Assembly: GCA_016219545.1 (NCBI GenBank)
Contig: JACRMH010000028.1
Span: 1-35,337 of the forward strand
DNA length: 35,337 bases
Reading direction: 5' to 3'
Origin: Chloroflexota bacterium
GTDB lineage: Bacteria > Chloroflexota > Anaerolineae > Anaerolineales > Villigracilaceae
Shown piece after piece: positions 23,783-32,016 of this stretch (position 1 is the first letter of the stretch; each line of letters starts with the position of its first letter). A program made the translations under genes and the position numbers. A model generated the notes under the pieces. It was not told the origin of the DNA. It did no database searches and saw only the letters and a program-made list of their open reading frames with translations.

Positions 23783-24229
23783 TTATGGAATCCAGTTTGA
23801 CAAAACGTTCACGATCAAATCGGGACTGTTAGGATCGTTCGTTTTAAGATGAACCCCAAAGTTGTGCGGACCGTCCATGCCTTCGTGCATCATGAAAATA
23901 CTGGATTCAATGATCGTGCTTTCACCGGGCTTGAGTACCATCGAACCGATGGTCAGTTGAGGAGGTCAGCAGCCCTCCAACACTTCAATGTACGGTTCTT
24001 CTTTGAATCTTAATATGCCATCGCCTGTGTTCGTCACTTTAATGGCAAAGGTTTTGTTAACACCAAATTTAACATCACCATAATCAATCCTTTGCTGATC
24101 CACCGTGATGGCTGGCATTCCACCGCCCTGATTGCTCGAGAGGAAAATTGCAGCCAAGATCAGAATTCCACCAAGTGCTAACAACAGCCACGGAAAACTT
24201 TTCTTATGCCTTTTTTGTTTTTTACTCAT
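23783..24229 (-). CDS. Candidate selenoprotein: membrane-anchored DUF1573-like protein with Cys-Sec-Pro-Pro motif
   Basis: A strong ribosome site (AAGGAGG) precedes ATG 24227-24229. A basic N-terminus and one membrane helix (about 12-30) are followed by an immunoglobulin-like DUF1573 region (ITVDQQRIDYGDVKFGVNKTFAIKVTNTGDGILRF). After VLEGC87 the frame meets TGA (23966-23968). It then continues for 60 codons to TAA with matching family sequence: PPQLTIGSMVLKPGESTII, MMHEGMDGPHNFGV, LKTNDPNSPDL. From memory, relatives carry Cys-Cys-Pro here, so TGA stands for the second Cys. Total 148 residues with Sec88. A SECIS-like hairpin lies at 23937-23953. The alternative is a nonsense mutation with a 60-codon open remainder. 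It closes an operon with two CuA-type proteins, so a thiol/selenol copper-transfer or reductase role is plausible but inferred. Confidence 0.75.
23937..23953 (-). promoter_or_regulatory. SECIS-like hairpin after the in-frame TGA
   Basis: On the minus strand, 12 bases after the TGA, ACCATC (23953-23948) pairs with GATGGT (23942-23937) around the loop GGTTC. A 6-bp stem with G at the first loop positions and about 18 bases between TGA and loop fits what I recall of bacterial SECIS elements (loop 16-37 bases from UGA, G in the first two loop bases). Confidence 0.65.
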
Positions 24230-24244
24230 AATACCTCCTTAATT

Positions 24245-25216
24245 TTAATAATCAAACTGGAATGAATACAGATATGCGATCAGGTCCCAGATTTGTTCTT
24301 CAGTGAAGATCGAACCCCACATCGGCATGCCTGTTCCCATTCCGCCGCGCAGGATCTTTCCCTGCAACAGCGCCGGACTCGCGCCGAGCATTCGGATTGG
24401 GTTGGTGAAGTCAACAGGGGATTGCATAGTCATACTGTCTGCACCTGCCATCGTTTGGATGGAAGATTCGCCAGCCGCAGCAAGGTCGTCTGCAAAAACC
24501 CCGTTGCCTGCGCCGTTCTCGCCGTGACAAGCGGCGCAGTTTTGAGTGTAAAGTTGTTGTCCATTTGCTCGCGACTCAGGCGTCGTGTTGGATTGCCAGA
24601 TGGAAGCAACCACATCCCAGCGTTGTGATTCTGTGAGTGACGTTGTGCTTAGTTCATCGAATACTTGATAGGGTGAATGTTTGAGATAGTAATCAATGGA
24701 TCGGTCAATTGGTAAATTGGCTGCCAACTTCTGACCGCTGATCGCTGATGGGCGATTGATCGGGATTACAGGCGCTTCATGCGGAGCGTCAATGTCCAGT
24801 CCAAGAGTCACATACATTGGAACAGCAGCAGGCCCAGGGGCAGAAGATGAACCGCCGACTTCAATCGTGCCGCGCATACGCCAGTGATTGAGTCCGCACC
24901 AGCGCGTACAAAAGAAAGTATAGATTCCAGGCTTGTCAATTTTTAGAGTGATGTCGGTAACTTTGCCCGGCAGAACATCCACACTTTGCATGTCCATCTG
25001 ACCGACAGCAAAGCCATGCACTACATCGTCCGAGGTGAGATGCAAAGTGAATGGTTGATTTGCATTTGCATGAATGACATCAGGACTCCATCCACCGTTC
25101 TCAGCGACTCTGGCGTGGATAAGCGGCGTGCGCGCCCAGATGAATAGCGGCGTTCCGACTGCGCCGATAATTGCCACTGTTATCAAAATGCGTGAGACGA
25201 GTTCCGAGCGTTTCAC
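24245..25216 (-). CDS. CuA-type cupredoxin fused to cytochrome c (COX2-like)
   Basis: 323 residues from a GTG start at 25216 that overlaps the upstream gene's stop (GTGA). The longer frame to 25699 only shadows that gene. An N-terminal membrane helix (about 8-27) leads to a cupredoxin domain (about 35-125) with the CuA ligands H67 (DDVVHGFAV), C103, C107, H111 and M114 in FFCTRWCGLNHWRMRG. A linker leads to a class I cytochrome c domain (about 212-320) with haem motif CAACH (227-231) and a Met ligand in GMGTGMPMW. The CuA loop is intermediate between COX2 (CGxxHxxM) and NosZ (ends in MRG). It should pass electrons between the haem and a copper enzyme outside the membrane. No COX1 or nosZ lies in the window, so the partner is unknown. 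Confidence 0.9.
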   Translation of the reverse strand: MKRSELVSRILITVAIIGAVGTPLFIWARTPLIHARVAENGGWSPDVIHANANQPFTLHLTSDDVVHGFAVGQMDMQSVDVLPGKVTDITLKIDKPGIYTFFCTRWCGLNHWRMRGTIEVGGSSSAPGPAAVPMYVTLGLDIDAPHEAPVIPINRPSAISGQKLAANLPIDRSIDYYLKHSPYQVFDELSTTSLTESQRWDVVASIWQSNTTPESRANGQQLYTQNCAACHGENGAGNGVFADDLAAAGESSIQTMAGADSMTMQSPVDFTNPIRMLGASPALLQGKILRGGMGTGMPMWGSIFTEEQIWDLIAYLYSFQFDY

Positions 25217-26544
25217 AAGAGCAGCCACATCATGACCAGCGTAGTCATGAAGCAAAATGCGATGACAGGAATTGAAGATGTCTTTATTTTGTCCGCGGCT
25301 TTCTGTGCCGTGCGTGCAGACCAAATCAACCCGCCCACCAATGCAAGCGTTTGCGCAGGAGCGAGAATAGTTGTAAGGAGTGGCTGCCACGCCGCGTTCG
25401 CTGTGCCAAATAAATTCCAGCCAAGACCCAGCGGGTCGGATAATGAAGCGATGATATACGAAGCATTTGTAAGGACAAAAGATAAACTGAATGCAACCCA
25501 GAACATCAAGCCCAGGGGAATAAGAGCGGTTGCAAGGGAGGCAAATCGTTGTTTGAGGGGGAGAGCGCTTTTCGTTTTTAGAATGCCAAGGGCAAAGAGT
25601 CCAGGCAGAATGATGAAGATAATCGCAAGAAAAATAATAACGTAAACAAGCCAGACGCTTGTACCAACGTTGTAAGCGGCGTCCTTGAATGTGCCCCAAG
25701 GTCCAAGTAAAACACCTGCATATATCATCGAAGAGCCCAGCATGATGAAGGCTTTGAAGGCTTCGTCCATTCTTGTGGATGGCTTGGCGAGATCGGCCGA
25801 AAATGGACGAAGGTTGATCGCGATATTATCGTGCGGGCAGGTGCGGATACATTCCATGCACAAGCCGCAATAGGTGTTCCTGGTTAATCCGCCGGGGAAG
25901 ACATCCCACGGACAGCCGTAGCCATTCTCGCTGCCGTTGTAGCAAGGCTTGCCATCACAGGTTACACAGACTTGTTTGTCTTTGATCCGTAATTCGATGG
26001 GAGCGGTCTGCGAATAAAGACCAATAAACCCGCCAACCGGGCAGAGATAACGGCAAAACGAGCGGCGCTCAAAAACCATGCTCAGTCCAATTGCCGCGAC
26101 TAACATAGCCGCTAAAACAATCCCTGTGATGTTCGGAGTGGTGAGCAGAACACTGCTAAAGAGAGCCAGCAATAGAAATGAAATATTCTGCATCCAAATG
26201 TTGCGCAGAAACTTTGGCCAGCGCAGGTTGAACCATTTTGGCTTTTTATCCGGCGGACTTAATACCGCTCCACGCTGCAGCCATTCACTTGGAAGCGGGA
26301 TTGGGCAAACTGCGCACCACCCGCGCCCGAAGAATGGAACAGCGACAAGAATGAGAACCGCCCACCATGCAATCCACACAAAGACAATGCTGAAATTCCG
26401 GCTTCCAACTGGTGAGCCGATCAGCCCGGCAAGAATGGCGAAGATATATCCCACCAGCATAACGATAAATACCGCCAGTTGTGGATATCGGCTTTTCAAT
26501 ATCTTCTTTATAAAAGGGAGACGAGTAAGTTCAAAGCGATTCAT
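25213..26544 (-). CDS. NosR/NapH-like membrane polyferredoxin (first paralogue)
   Basis: 443 residues with several membrane helices (about 22-45, 52-72, 120-160, 265-440). It carries the signature Cys motifs C77xxC80P, C164xxxC168P, a C193xxC196/C201/C211 cluster, and a 4Fe-4S ferredoxin motif C226xxC229xxC232xxxC236P. This order is typical of the NapH/NosR/RdxA/CcoG group, which moves electrons across the membrane or helps copper-centre maturation. It lies five bases after the CuA protein gene and overlaps the CuA-cytochrome gene, so all three are translationally coupled. A second, similar protein is encoded at 33445-34827. Which quinone or copper partner it serves is not visible. Confidence 0.9.
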   Translation of the reverse strand: MNRFELTRLPFIKKILKSRYPQLAVFIVMLVGYIFAILAGLIGSPVGSRNFSIVFVWIAWWAVLILVAVPFFGRGWCAVCPIPLPSEWLQRGAVLSPPDKKPKWFNLRWPKFLRNIWMQNISFLLLALFSSVLLTTPNITGIVLAAMLVAAIGLSMVFERRSFCRYLCPVGGFIGLYSQTAPIELRIKDKQVCVTCDGKPCYNGSENGYGCPWDVFPGGLTRNTYCGLCMECIRTCPHDNIAINLRPFSADLAKPSTRMDEAFKAFIMLGSSMIYAGVLLGPWGTFKDAAYNVGTSVWLVYVIIFLAIIFIILPGLFALGILKTKSALPLKQRFASLATALIPLGLMFWVAFSLSFVLTNASYIIASLSDPLGLGWNLFGTANAAWQPLLTTILAPAQTLALVGGLIWSARTAQKAADKIKTSSIPVIAFCFMTTLVMMWLLL

Positions 26545-26549
26545 AATGT

Positions 26550-27017
26550 TCAGCGGTTTTCACTCGACTTTTTATTGGATAGGAAAGATGAAAGAGGAAG
26601 AAAGCCACATATAGCGATAAGGGCAAGACCAATTGAGCGAACCAACCAGTCATTTGTTCCAACTGTCAACTTACCGATCATGAATGGATGCATGGCTCCA
26701 CAGGTGACGTTACAGCGAAAACGGAATGAACCGGCTTTATCTGCAACAAAAGTCAGCGCCGTGGTCTGACCCGGGTCGGCTTCAACGGAGACATCATAAC
26801 CATCTATATACAGTCCATGCACAACGTCTGTGCTGACGAGTTGAATGGTTACTGTGTCGCCAGGGTTGACTCTAAACTCAGAGGGCGAATATGCAAATTG
26901 TCGCGCTTCGATTCGAAAGGTCCGCTCTAGAGGCGCAATGGGCTGGACTGGTAATGGCGCGAAAGCCACAACCAGTCCAGCCATTACAAGGAGGAGAAGA
27001 AAGAAGCGTGAACCCAT
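26550..27017 (-). CDS. Membrane protein with COX2-like CuA site
   Basis: 155 residues: an N-terminal signal or anchor (LLLLVMAGLVVAFA), a cupredoxin domain (about 33-120) and a C-terminal helix (about 127-146, SIGLALIAICGFLPL). The CuA ligand set is complete: H67 (STDVVHGLYI), then C102, C106, H110 and M113 in RCNVTCGAMHPFM. It has no fused haem, unlike the neighbour at 24245. It starts five bases after the PCYCGC lipoprotein stop and is followed by the polyferredoxin, so it belongs to the same operon. It may be a soluble-face CuA electron carrier or a copper donor to the other CuA protein. Confidence 0.88.
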   Translation of the reverse strand: MGSRFFLLLLVMAGLVVAFAPLPVQPIAPLERTFRIEARQFAYSPSEFRVNPGDTVTIQLVSTDVVHGLYIDGYDVSVEADPGQTTALTFVADKAGSFRFRCNVTCGAMHPFMIGKLTVGTNDWLVRSIGLALIAICGFLPLSSFLSNKKSSENR

Positions 27018-27021
27018 GTGA

Positions 27022-27468
27022 TTAAGGAATATTCGATGGTCCGTACTGGGAATATTTTGTATCTACATATGTTCTGGCATCTTGCGGACTTTTTCCGTCC
27101 CGTAGCATGCGCATCACATCCTGGGTAATGTCCACACAAATGGAACAACCGAGCGCGTGATTATCGAATGTGATCTTGCTTTCGGCATCCTTACCGGAAA
27201 CATAGCAATCGTAATTGGATGTATGACCAACACTTCCGCAGCCGCAATAACATGGGATGTTTTGCATCACTTCAGGATTTGCTGCTGCGAACTGATATGC
27301 TGTCTGCACTGTTGCAGGCGCGGATTGAACTTCCGCAGGCATTTGATCCATGGACATCATGTCAAGATGAACATCGCTTGATTTTGAGGTTGAACAGGCG
27401 GATATTGCAGTGGTCAACAAAACCACTATGAGGGAAAGGAATAAAAGTTTACGTGTTTTTGAAAACAT
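27022..27468 (-). CDS. PCYCGC-motif lipoprotein
   Basis: 148 residues. The N terminus is a lipoprotein signal peptide with the lipobox TAISAC (Cys25). The Cys-rich core contains NIPCYCGCGSVGHTSNYDCYVSG, then NHALGCSICVDITQDVMRML, a pattern I know as the PCYCGC/CYCNC family. The many Cys residues and the operon context suggest metal (copper) binding outside the membrane, which is inference. The ribosome site GGAGG before the ATG is partly inside a hairpin (27472-27496). It is the first gene of the operon that ends with the candidate selenoprotein. Confidence 0.85.
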   Translation of the reverse strand: MFSKTRKLLFLSLIVVLLTTAISACSTSKSSDVHLDMMSMDQMPAEVQSAPATVQTAYQFAAANPEVMQNIPCYCGCGSVGHTSNYDCYVSGKDAESKITFDNHALGCSICVDITQDVMRMLRDGKSPQDARTYVDTKYSQYGPSNIP

Positions 27469-27471
27469 ATT

Positions 27472-27496
27472 GAGCCTCCATAATTGGATGGCTCAA
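27472..27496 (-). promoter_or_regulatory. Hairpin overlapping the ribosome site of the PCYCGC gene
   Basis: Inverted repeat arms ATTGAGCC and GGCTCAAT flank about nine to thirteen bases. On the minus strand the second arm ends directly before the ATG and includes the last GG of GGAGG. Folding would hide the ribosome site, so it could be a translational control element; this is inferred from sequence alone. Confidence 0.35.
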
Positions 27497-27589
27497 TGGT
27501 AGTCTTTCACTTCAGATGTTTCCAGCGCAGGATGGCGGGGAAATCAATACGCCAAATGGCTTATGAAGAATATCTTAGCTCTTTTGATT

Positions 27590-27787
27590 TTATTCCTCCG
27601 CTGGATGTTCTACGTTGCCCGCCATGAATGGATCGGGAATCAAGAGAAACAAATCAAGACATGCCTGTGTGCAGAAATAGATGCGTTCGCCGCGATACAT
27701 AGCGCTGGGATAATTTTCAGGATCTTTTATTTTGCCTCCGCAGGCAGTTTTGTATTCGGGTAGTGGGGTGATGGTGGGTTCAGTCAA
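27590..27787 (-). CDS. Small YHS/TRASH-type metal-binding protein
   Basis: 65 residues, starting at TTG (27785-27787) with AAGGAAA eight bases upstream. It has C16 in YKTACGGKIKDPENYPSAMYRGERIYFCTQACLDLF, with C39 and C43, the Cys-x(n)-Cys-xxx-Cys layout of YHS and TRASH metal-binding domains. No signal peptide is seen, so it is cytosolic. It lies about 30 bp after the cupredoxin gene and 120 bp before the PCYCGC gene. A copper-carrier role is inferred from the neighbours. Confidence 0.75.
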   Translation of the reverse strand: MTEPTITPLPEYKTACGGKIKDPENYPSAMYRGERIYFCTQACLDLFLLIPDPFMAGNVEHPAEE

Positions 27788-27818
27788 ATTTAGATTTCCT
27801 TTTCTTTCTTATGTTTTC

Positions 27819-28196
27819 TCACTCAACAATCAACTTACCGCGCAACATTCCCATTTGACATTGAAAGCCATATTCCCCTGCTTTGTCGGGTGTAAATTCT
27901 ATGGTCACCTGCTCGCCTTCGGGCAATAACGCGTTTTGATTGAAATCCGGGAATAAGACTTTTTCAGAACACGCTGAACTTTCCTGTCGCGTGAACATCA
28001 AGCGCACAGGGCGACCTTTTTGAACAACAATGACATCAGGTGTATAGCCGCCTTTCACGGTGATAGCTACTTCCTGCGCGCCGGACTCAGATACGGCAAC
28101 ACGCGTTTGCGCTTTGGGCGCGAACCAGAAATACCAGGCGATCAAGATTGTGAGAGCGAGTCCGCTCAAAATTGCGATGATCTGTGCAGGGGTCAT
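27819..28196 (-). CDS. Membrane-anchored cupredoxin
   Basis: 125 residues: an N-terminal helix (about 5-25) and a cupredoxin domain (about 40-125). Metal-site candidates are C79 in QESSACSEKVLFPDF and C113 in YGFQCQMGMLRG. The GGYTPDVIVVQKGRPVRLMFTR segment resembles the cupredoxin domains found fused to or beside CopA-type ATPases. Its ATG overlaps the stop of the methyltransferase gene (ATGA). It should bind copper on the outer face and hand it to or from the ATPase encoded upstream. Confidence 0.87.
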   Translation of the reverse strand: MTPAQIIAILSGLALTILIAWYFWFAPKAQTRVAVSESGAQEVAITVKGGYTPDVIVVQKGRPVRLMFTRQESSACSEKVLFPDFNQNALLPEGEQVTIEFTPDKAGEYGFQCQMGMLRGKLIVE

Positions 28197-28855
28197 AATG
28201 ATCCTTCCTTCTGTTTATGAGCTTCGTAAAACCAGATCGGTCCGAAGATATTGGTGACGCGTTTGGCTTCGGCGACAGAATCAAAGCCCGCTTCTTTCAA
28301 CATGAATGGAATTCGTCCGTTGAAGTTATCGGCTGTTTGTTCAAACATTCTGAAGACGAGCGCCTGTGTACGGGTAAGAAAGTCAACGGGACGACCGAAG
28401 TCGAGGATGTGAAACCAGCCGTCAGCTCGCAGGACGCGGCGTACTTCCTTGAAGGCGCGCAACTTATCTTCGCTGGTCAAATGATGGATTACGAAGCTGC
28501 TGACTACCACATCAAATGAATCGTCAGGATAAGGCAGCTCGTAGGCGAGACCATGATCCAGTTGGATGTTTATATTGGCTTGTTTTGCCTTCGTTCTGGC
28601 AATTGATAACACCTCTTCGTCACCATCCAACCCAGTGACGTGCGCTTCAGGTGAGGACTGCTTAATCATGATTACCAAGGTGCCTGTACCGCAGCCAAGG
28701 TCGAGAACGCGTTGACGAGGTTGAATGTGCGCGCGCTCAATCAAACGCGATTTGACGAATTCCTCGCGCATGCCCCATTTGAGTAATGAGTCATAGAATG
28801 GAGTGAGCCAGTGAAACCTGAGAGCGGGAATGTAATGTGAATGTTTGTTTTCCAT
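28193..28855 (-). CDS. Class I SAM-dependent methyltransferase (UbiE/MenG-like)
   Basis: 220 residues from ATG 28853-28855 (MENKHSHYIPALRFHWLTPFYD), chosen for GAGGTG nine bases upstream; the longer frame runs into copA. Motif I is VLDLGCGTGT (about 48-58), with GLDGDEEVLSIA and LPYPDDSFDVVVSSFVIHHL following. This is the pattern of quinone-biosynthesis and related small-molecule methyltransferases. It starts four bases after copA ends. Its substrate is unknown; a role tied to metals (as in arsenite methyltransferases) would need the characteristic Cys residues, which I do not see. Confidence 0.88.
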   Translation of the reverse strand: MENKHSHYIPALRFHWLTPFYDSLLKWGMREEFVKSRLIERAHIQPRQRVLDLGCGTGTLVIMIKQSSPEAHVTGLDGDEEVLSIARTKAKQANINIQLDHGLAYELPYPDDSFDVVVSSFVIHHLTSEDKLRAFKEVRRVLRADGWFHILDFGRPVDFLTRTQALVFRMFEQTADNFNGRIPFMLKEAGFDSVAEAKRVTNIFGPIWFYEAHKQKEGSL

Positions 28856-28859
28856 GATG

Positions 28860-31496
28860 TCACCTCGCGTTGAACCTGGGTTTGAATCCACGCAGACGGT
28901 TGGCGTTGGCAACAACCGTGACAGACGAGAACGCCATCGCCGCACCCGCGATCATTGGGCTAAGCAACAGACCGAAGAAAGGGAAGAGTAATCCCATTGC
29001 AATGGGCAGACCCAACACGTTATAGAAAAATGCGCCGACCAGGTTTTGATAAATATTGTTCATTGTGGCACGGCTAACCTCGATAGCAGTCACTACTCCT
29101 TTGAGACTGCCTTTGATGAGTGTGATGTCCGAGGCTTCAATCGCAACATCAGTACCTGTGCCAATGGCGAGGCCTACGTCCGCTTGCGCAAGCGCGGGGG
29201 CGTCATTGATGCCATCGCCGACCATTGCGACCTTTTTGCCTTCCGCCTGCAATTTCTGAACATTATTTGCCTTGTCTTCGGGAAGCACTTCCGCCAACAC
29301 GCGCGTGACGCCGACCTTGCGCGCAATCGCTTCGGCAGTGCGGCGGTTGTCGCCCGTGATCATAACGACCTCGATACCCATACTTTGCAGGGCCTTGATG
29401 GCTTCAGCGGAATCCTCTTTTACTGTATCTGCCACTGCAATAATGCCCGCGGCTTTGCGATCTAATGCAATGAACATCGGGGTTTTGCCATCATCGGCAA
29501 GGGATTTTGATTTTTCTTCGAGGGAACCCAGGGCAATATTTTCGCGGTTCATCAATTTGAGATTGCCGATCAAAATATTTTTATTTTCAACCGTTGCTGA
29601 AACACCATAACCAGGAATCGCCTCAAAATCCTTCACTTCCGTGAGTTCCAGTTTGTACACCTGTGCGCCTTCAACAATGGCTTGCGCCAAAGGATGTTCA
29701 CTGACTTTCTCAACAGACGAAGCCAACCTTAATAGATGATCTCTATCCACTGATGACTGGTCACTGAGAACTATATCCGTTAATTCCGGCTTTCCTTTCG
29801 TAATCGTCCCCGTCTTATCCAGCACTACAATTTGAATTGCGCGCGCCGTTTGAAGAGCTTCACCAGAGCGGATCAGAATCCCATGCTCCGCGCCTTTGCC
29901 GATGCCGACCATGAGACTCATCGGTGTCGCGAGGCCCAGCGCACATGGGCAGGCGATGATCAGTACCGTTACGCTTGTGACCAGTGCATACACCAATTTC
30001 GGCTGTGGACCGATCACGAACCAGATGACAAACGTCCACACGGCAAGGATCATTACAATGGGTACGAAATAACCCGAGACTGTGTCAGCCAATCTTGCGA
30101 TCGGCGCTTTGGAATTTTGAGCATCCTGCACCATCTTGACGATCTGTGCCAATGCAGTGTCTTTGCCAACTTTAGTTGTACGAAACTTGAACGCGCCTGT
30201 TTTGTTGATCGTCGCGCCGATGACTTCATCGCCCATCTTCTTGGATGCAGGCAGTGACTCTCCGGTTAGCATGGATTCGTCCACAGCGGAACTGCCTTCG
30301 ACAATGACACCGTCCACAGGGACCTTTTCACCAGGGCGGACTTGAATTACATCACCAACCAACACTTCTTCAACGGGCAAGTCCATTTCCTTACCGTCGC
30401 GGATGACGCGAGCGGTCTTGGCTTGCAAGCCAAGTAATTTCTTGATCGCAGAACTGGATTGCCCTTTGGCTCGCAGCTCCAACGCCTGTCCCAAGACCAC
30501 CAAAGCAATAACCACGGCAACAACATCATAAAAGGGCTCGGATGTTCCTTCAGGGAAAACAGATGGGAACAGGACTGCAAAGGTAGAATACAACCACGCC
30601 GCCCCAGTGCCTAACGCAATTAAAGTATTCATGTTTGCAGAGCGGTGCTTAAACGCTGCCCAGGTACCTGTGAAGAAGTCGCTGCCCGACCAGAACATGA
30701 CAGGTAGAGTCAATAATGCGGTCACGCCCCACAATAATCTCAGCGAGTCCATGCTTAGATCGCGCAGGACAGGTACAATCTGATAGTACGCCGTTATCAT
30801 CACAATGACTGAGATAGCCGCCGCGAACCAAAACTTATTCATCAACTTGCGATATTCATTGGCGTGGGCTTCTTCCTGTTTATCCACGGGCGCTTCGCTT
30901 GTTGCTGCTCGCGGTTTATAGCCCCAGGTTTCGATGGCTTTATTCAAATCTGCCAGTGTCGTTTTTTGCGGAAGATAATCCACCGTCGCTTCCTGTGTGG
31001 CGATGTTGACGGTCGCATTCAAAACACCTTGCGTGGATTTCAATTCATCCTCGATAAATTTCACACACGAGGCACAGCGCAGATTTTCAATACCAATACG
31101 GGTTTGTGCCCCGTCAAGTGTGTACCCGGCAGTTCGGATGGTGTTTGTCATCGTAGCGAGGTTGATTTTTTTGGGGTCATAATCAAGTCGCAGCAATCCT
31201 GCACCCACATTTATGGTCACCTGATCTACGCCACTCAGTGCGCGCAAAGTGGCTTCGAGTTCTGTGGCCGGCCTGACAATGGGCAGGTCTGCAACAGAAA
31301 GTTCAATGCGCGCAAGATTCCTTTGGGCATTGAATCCAGTAGATGCCGAAGTCATCACATAATTGTGGGGGGCCTTGTCAAATTGATCCACACAGGATTG
31401 AGAGCAAAAATAAAACATATGCCCCATGTGTTCGCGTTTGGCAAAAGCGCTTTGAGGTTCAATTTCCATTCCACAAACCGGGTCTTGTATTTTCAT
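28860..31496 (-). CDS. copA: Copper-transporting P1B-type ATPase with N-terminal YHS and HMA domains
   Basis: 878 residues. An N-terminal YHS domain (1-47; DPVCGM, YFCSQSC) is followed by a first HMA-like domain (about 60-125) lacking the CxxC metal site, and a second HMA (about 131-197) with C141xxC144 (RCASC). Eight membrane helices are expected. The ion-pathway motif is CPC (516-518), characteristic of copper ATPases, with TGES (411-414), DKTGT (D560 phosphorylated) and [20 protein letters not shown]. It should export Cu(I) or supply it to outer copper proteins. AGAGGTG precedes the ATG. It is the first gene of a unit with the methyltransferase, cupredoxin and YHS peptide. Confidence 0.95.
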   Translation of the reverse strand: MKIQDPVCGMEIEPQSAFAKREHMGHMFYFCSQSCVDQFDKAPHNYVMTSASTGFNAQRNLARIELSVADLPIVRPATELEATLRALSGVDQVTINVGAGLLRLDYDPKKINLATMTNTIRTAGYTLDGAQTRIGIENLRCASCVKFIEDELKSTQGVLNATVNIATQEATVDYLPQKTTLADLNKAIETWGYKPRAATSEAPVDKQEEAHANEYRKLMNKFWFAAAISVIVMITAYYQIVPVLRDLSMDSLRLLWGVTALLTLPVMFWSGSDFFTGTWAAFKHRSANMNTLIALGTGAAWLYSTFAVLFPSVFPEGTSEPFYDVVAVVIALVVLGQALELRAKGQSSSAIKKLLGLQAKTARVIRDGKEMDLPVEEVLVGDVIQVRPGEKVPVDGVIVEGSSAVDESMLTGESLPASKKMGDEVIGATINKTGAFKFRTTKVGKDTALAQIVKMVQDAQNSKAPIARLADTVSGYFVPIVMILAVWTFVIWFVIGPQPKLVYALVTSVTVLIIACPCALGLATPMSLMVGIGKGAEHGILIRSGEALQTARAIQIVVLDKTGTITKGKPELTDIVLSDQSSVDRDHLLRLASSVEKVSEHPLAQAIVEGAQVYKLELTEVKDFEAIPGYGVSATVENKNILIGNLKLMNRENIALGSLEEKSKSLADDGKTPMFIALDRKAAGIIAVADTVKEDSAEAIKALQSMGIEVVMITGDNRRTAEAIARKVGVTRVLAEVLPEDKANNVQKLQAEGKKVAMVGDGINDAPALAQADVGLAIGTGTDVAIEASDITLIKGSLKGVVTAIEVSRATMNNIYQNLVGAFFYNVLGLPIAMGLLFPFFGLLLSPMIAGAAMAFSSVTVVANANRLRGFKPRFNAR

Positions 31497-31574
31497 AGAA
31501 CACCTCTTTTCTATAAAGAGTGTACGCCTATTTGGTATGTTGTGTGAGCGGCTTTCGACCTAATTCAAGATAAG

Positions 31575-31606
31575 CAAAATGGCCTATCCAAAAGATAAGC
31601 CATTTT
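31575..31606 (-). terminator. Hairpin terminator between the zinc-ribbon gene and copA
   Basis: Arms AAAATGGCCTATC and GATAAGCCATTTT pair over 13 bp with one wobble, around CAAAA. On the minus strand it lies about 20 bases after the zinc-ribbon stop at 31627 and is flanked by T-rich sequence. copA would then have its own promoter in 31497-31574. Confidence 0.65.
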
Positions 31607-31626
31607 GAAAATCTGAATAGGGTTAT

Positions 31627-32004
31627 TTATTTCAGTGCTGTACTGCAATAGGGACAAGTCTGCCAATCAGCCTGCACGCTCTTCGCGCAATTAGGGCAGG
31701 AAGTCTGAGGAGATGGCGGTGTGGATTTTCCAGAATTTTGCACGAGCGCAGAAACGCCTAATACAACAGAATTTTGCACGAGCGCAGAAACGCCTAATAC
31801 AATGAGCGTAATAACGCTAATGGGGACCAGCCACATGAAGGCCATGCCCAACCAGCCACCCATCATGCCGCCAGACCTCATCATACCCCAGCCGTGATAG
31901 CCATAATTGCCAAGGCCCCAACCAGACATCATCCCTCCTCCAAATTGGAATAGAAGTGCGATGATGCCGATAACCCCAACTACCAACCAGTTAATCTTTT
32001 TCAT
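31627..32004 (-). CDS. Met/Gly-rich membrane protein with C-terminal zinc ribbon and tandem duplication
   Basis: 125 residues. A first helix (about 6-22) is followed by a Met/Gly/Trp-rich loop (GGGMMSGWGLGNYGYHGWGMMRSGGMMGG), a second helix (about 51-73) and a C-terminal zinc ribbon (C103xxC106...C117xxC120). The 12-residue unit VVLGVSALVQNS is duplicated: an exact 36-bp tandem repeat (31731-31802) at the end of helix 2. The Met-rich loop could bind Cu(I) outside the membrane, an inference from composition and from copA downstream. The ATG has GGAAAA upstream. No family name comes to mind. Confidence 0.78.
   Translation of the reverse strand: MKKINWLVVGVIGIIALLFQFGGGMMSGWGLGNYGYHGWGMMRSGGMMGGWLGMAFMWLVPISVITLIVLGVSALVQNSVVLGVSALVQNSGKSTPPSPQTSCPNCAKSVQADWQTCPYCSTALK
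31731..31802 (-). repeat. 36-bp exact tandem duplication in a coding sequence
   Basis: CAGAATTTTGCACGAGC starts at 31731 and again at 31767, and the whole 36-bp unit is identical in both copies. It adds 12 codons without changing the frame, which points to a recent slippage or unequal-crossover event. Confidence 0.9.
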
Positions 32005-32016
32005 TTTATTTTCCTT

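Noticed and set aside
23966..24229. Reading the DUF1573-like gene as an 87-residue protein ending at TGA
   Set aside because: The next 60 codons stay open with family-typical sequence, the terminator lies after the distal TAA, and a SECIS-like hairpin follows the TGA.
24245..25699. A 484-residue version of the CuA-cytochrome protein
   Set aside because: The extra N-terminal 161 residues are out-of-frame translation of the polyferredoxin gene; the GTG at 25216 overlaps that gene's stop and is followed by a normal membrane anchor.
28856..28945. An upstream start for the methyltransferase
   Set aside because: The added residues overlap the 3' end of copA in another frame, whereas ATG 28855 has GAGGTG in front.
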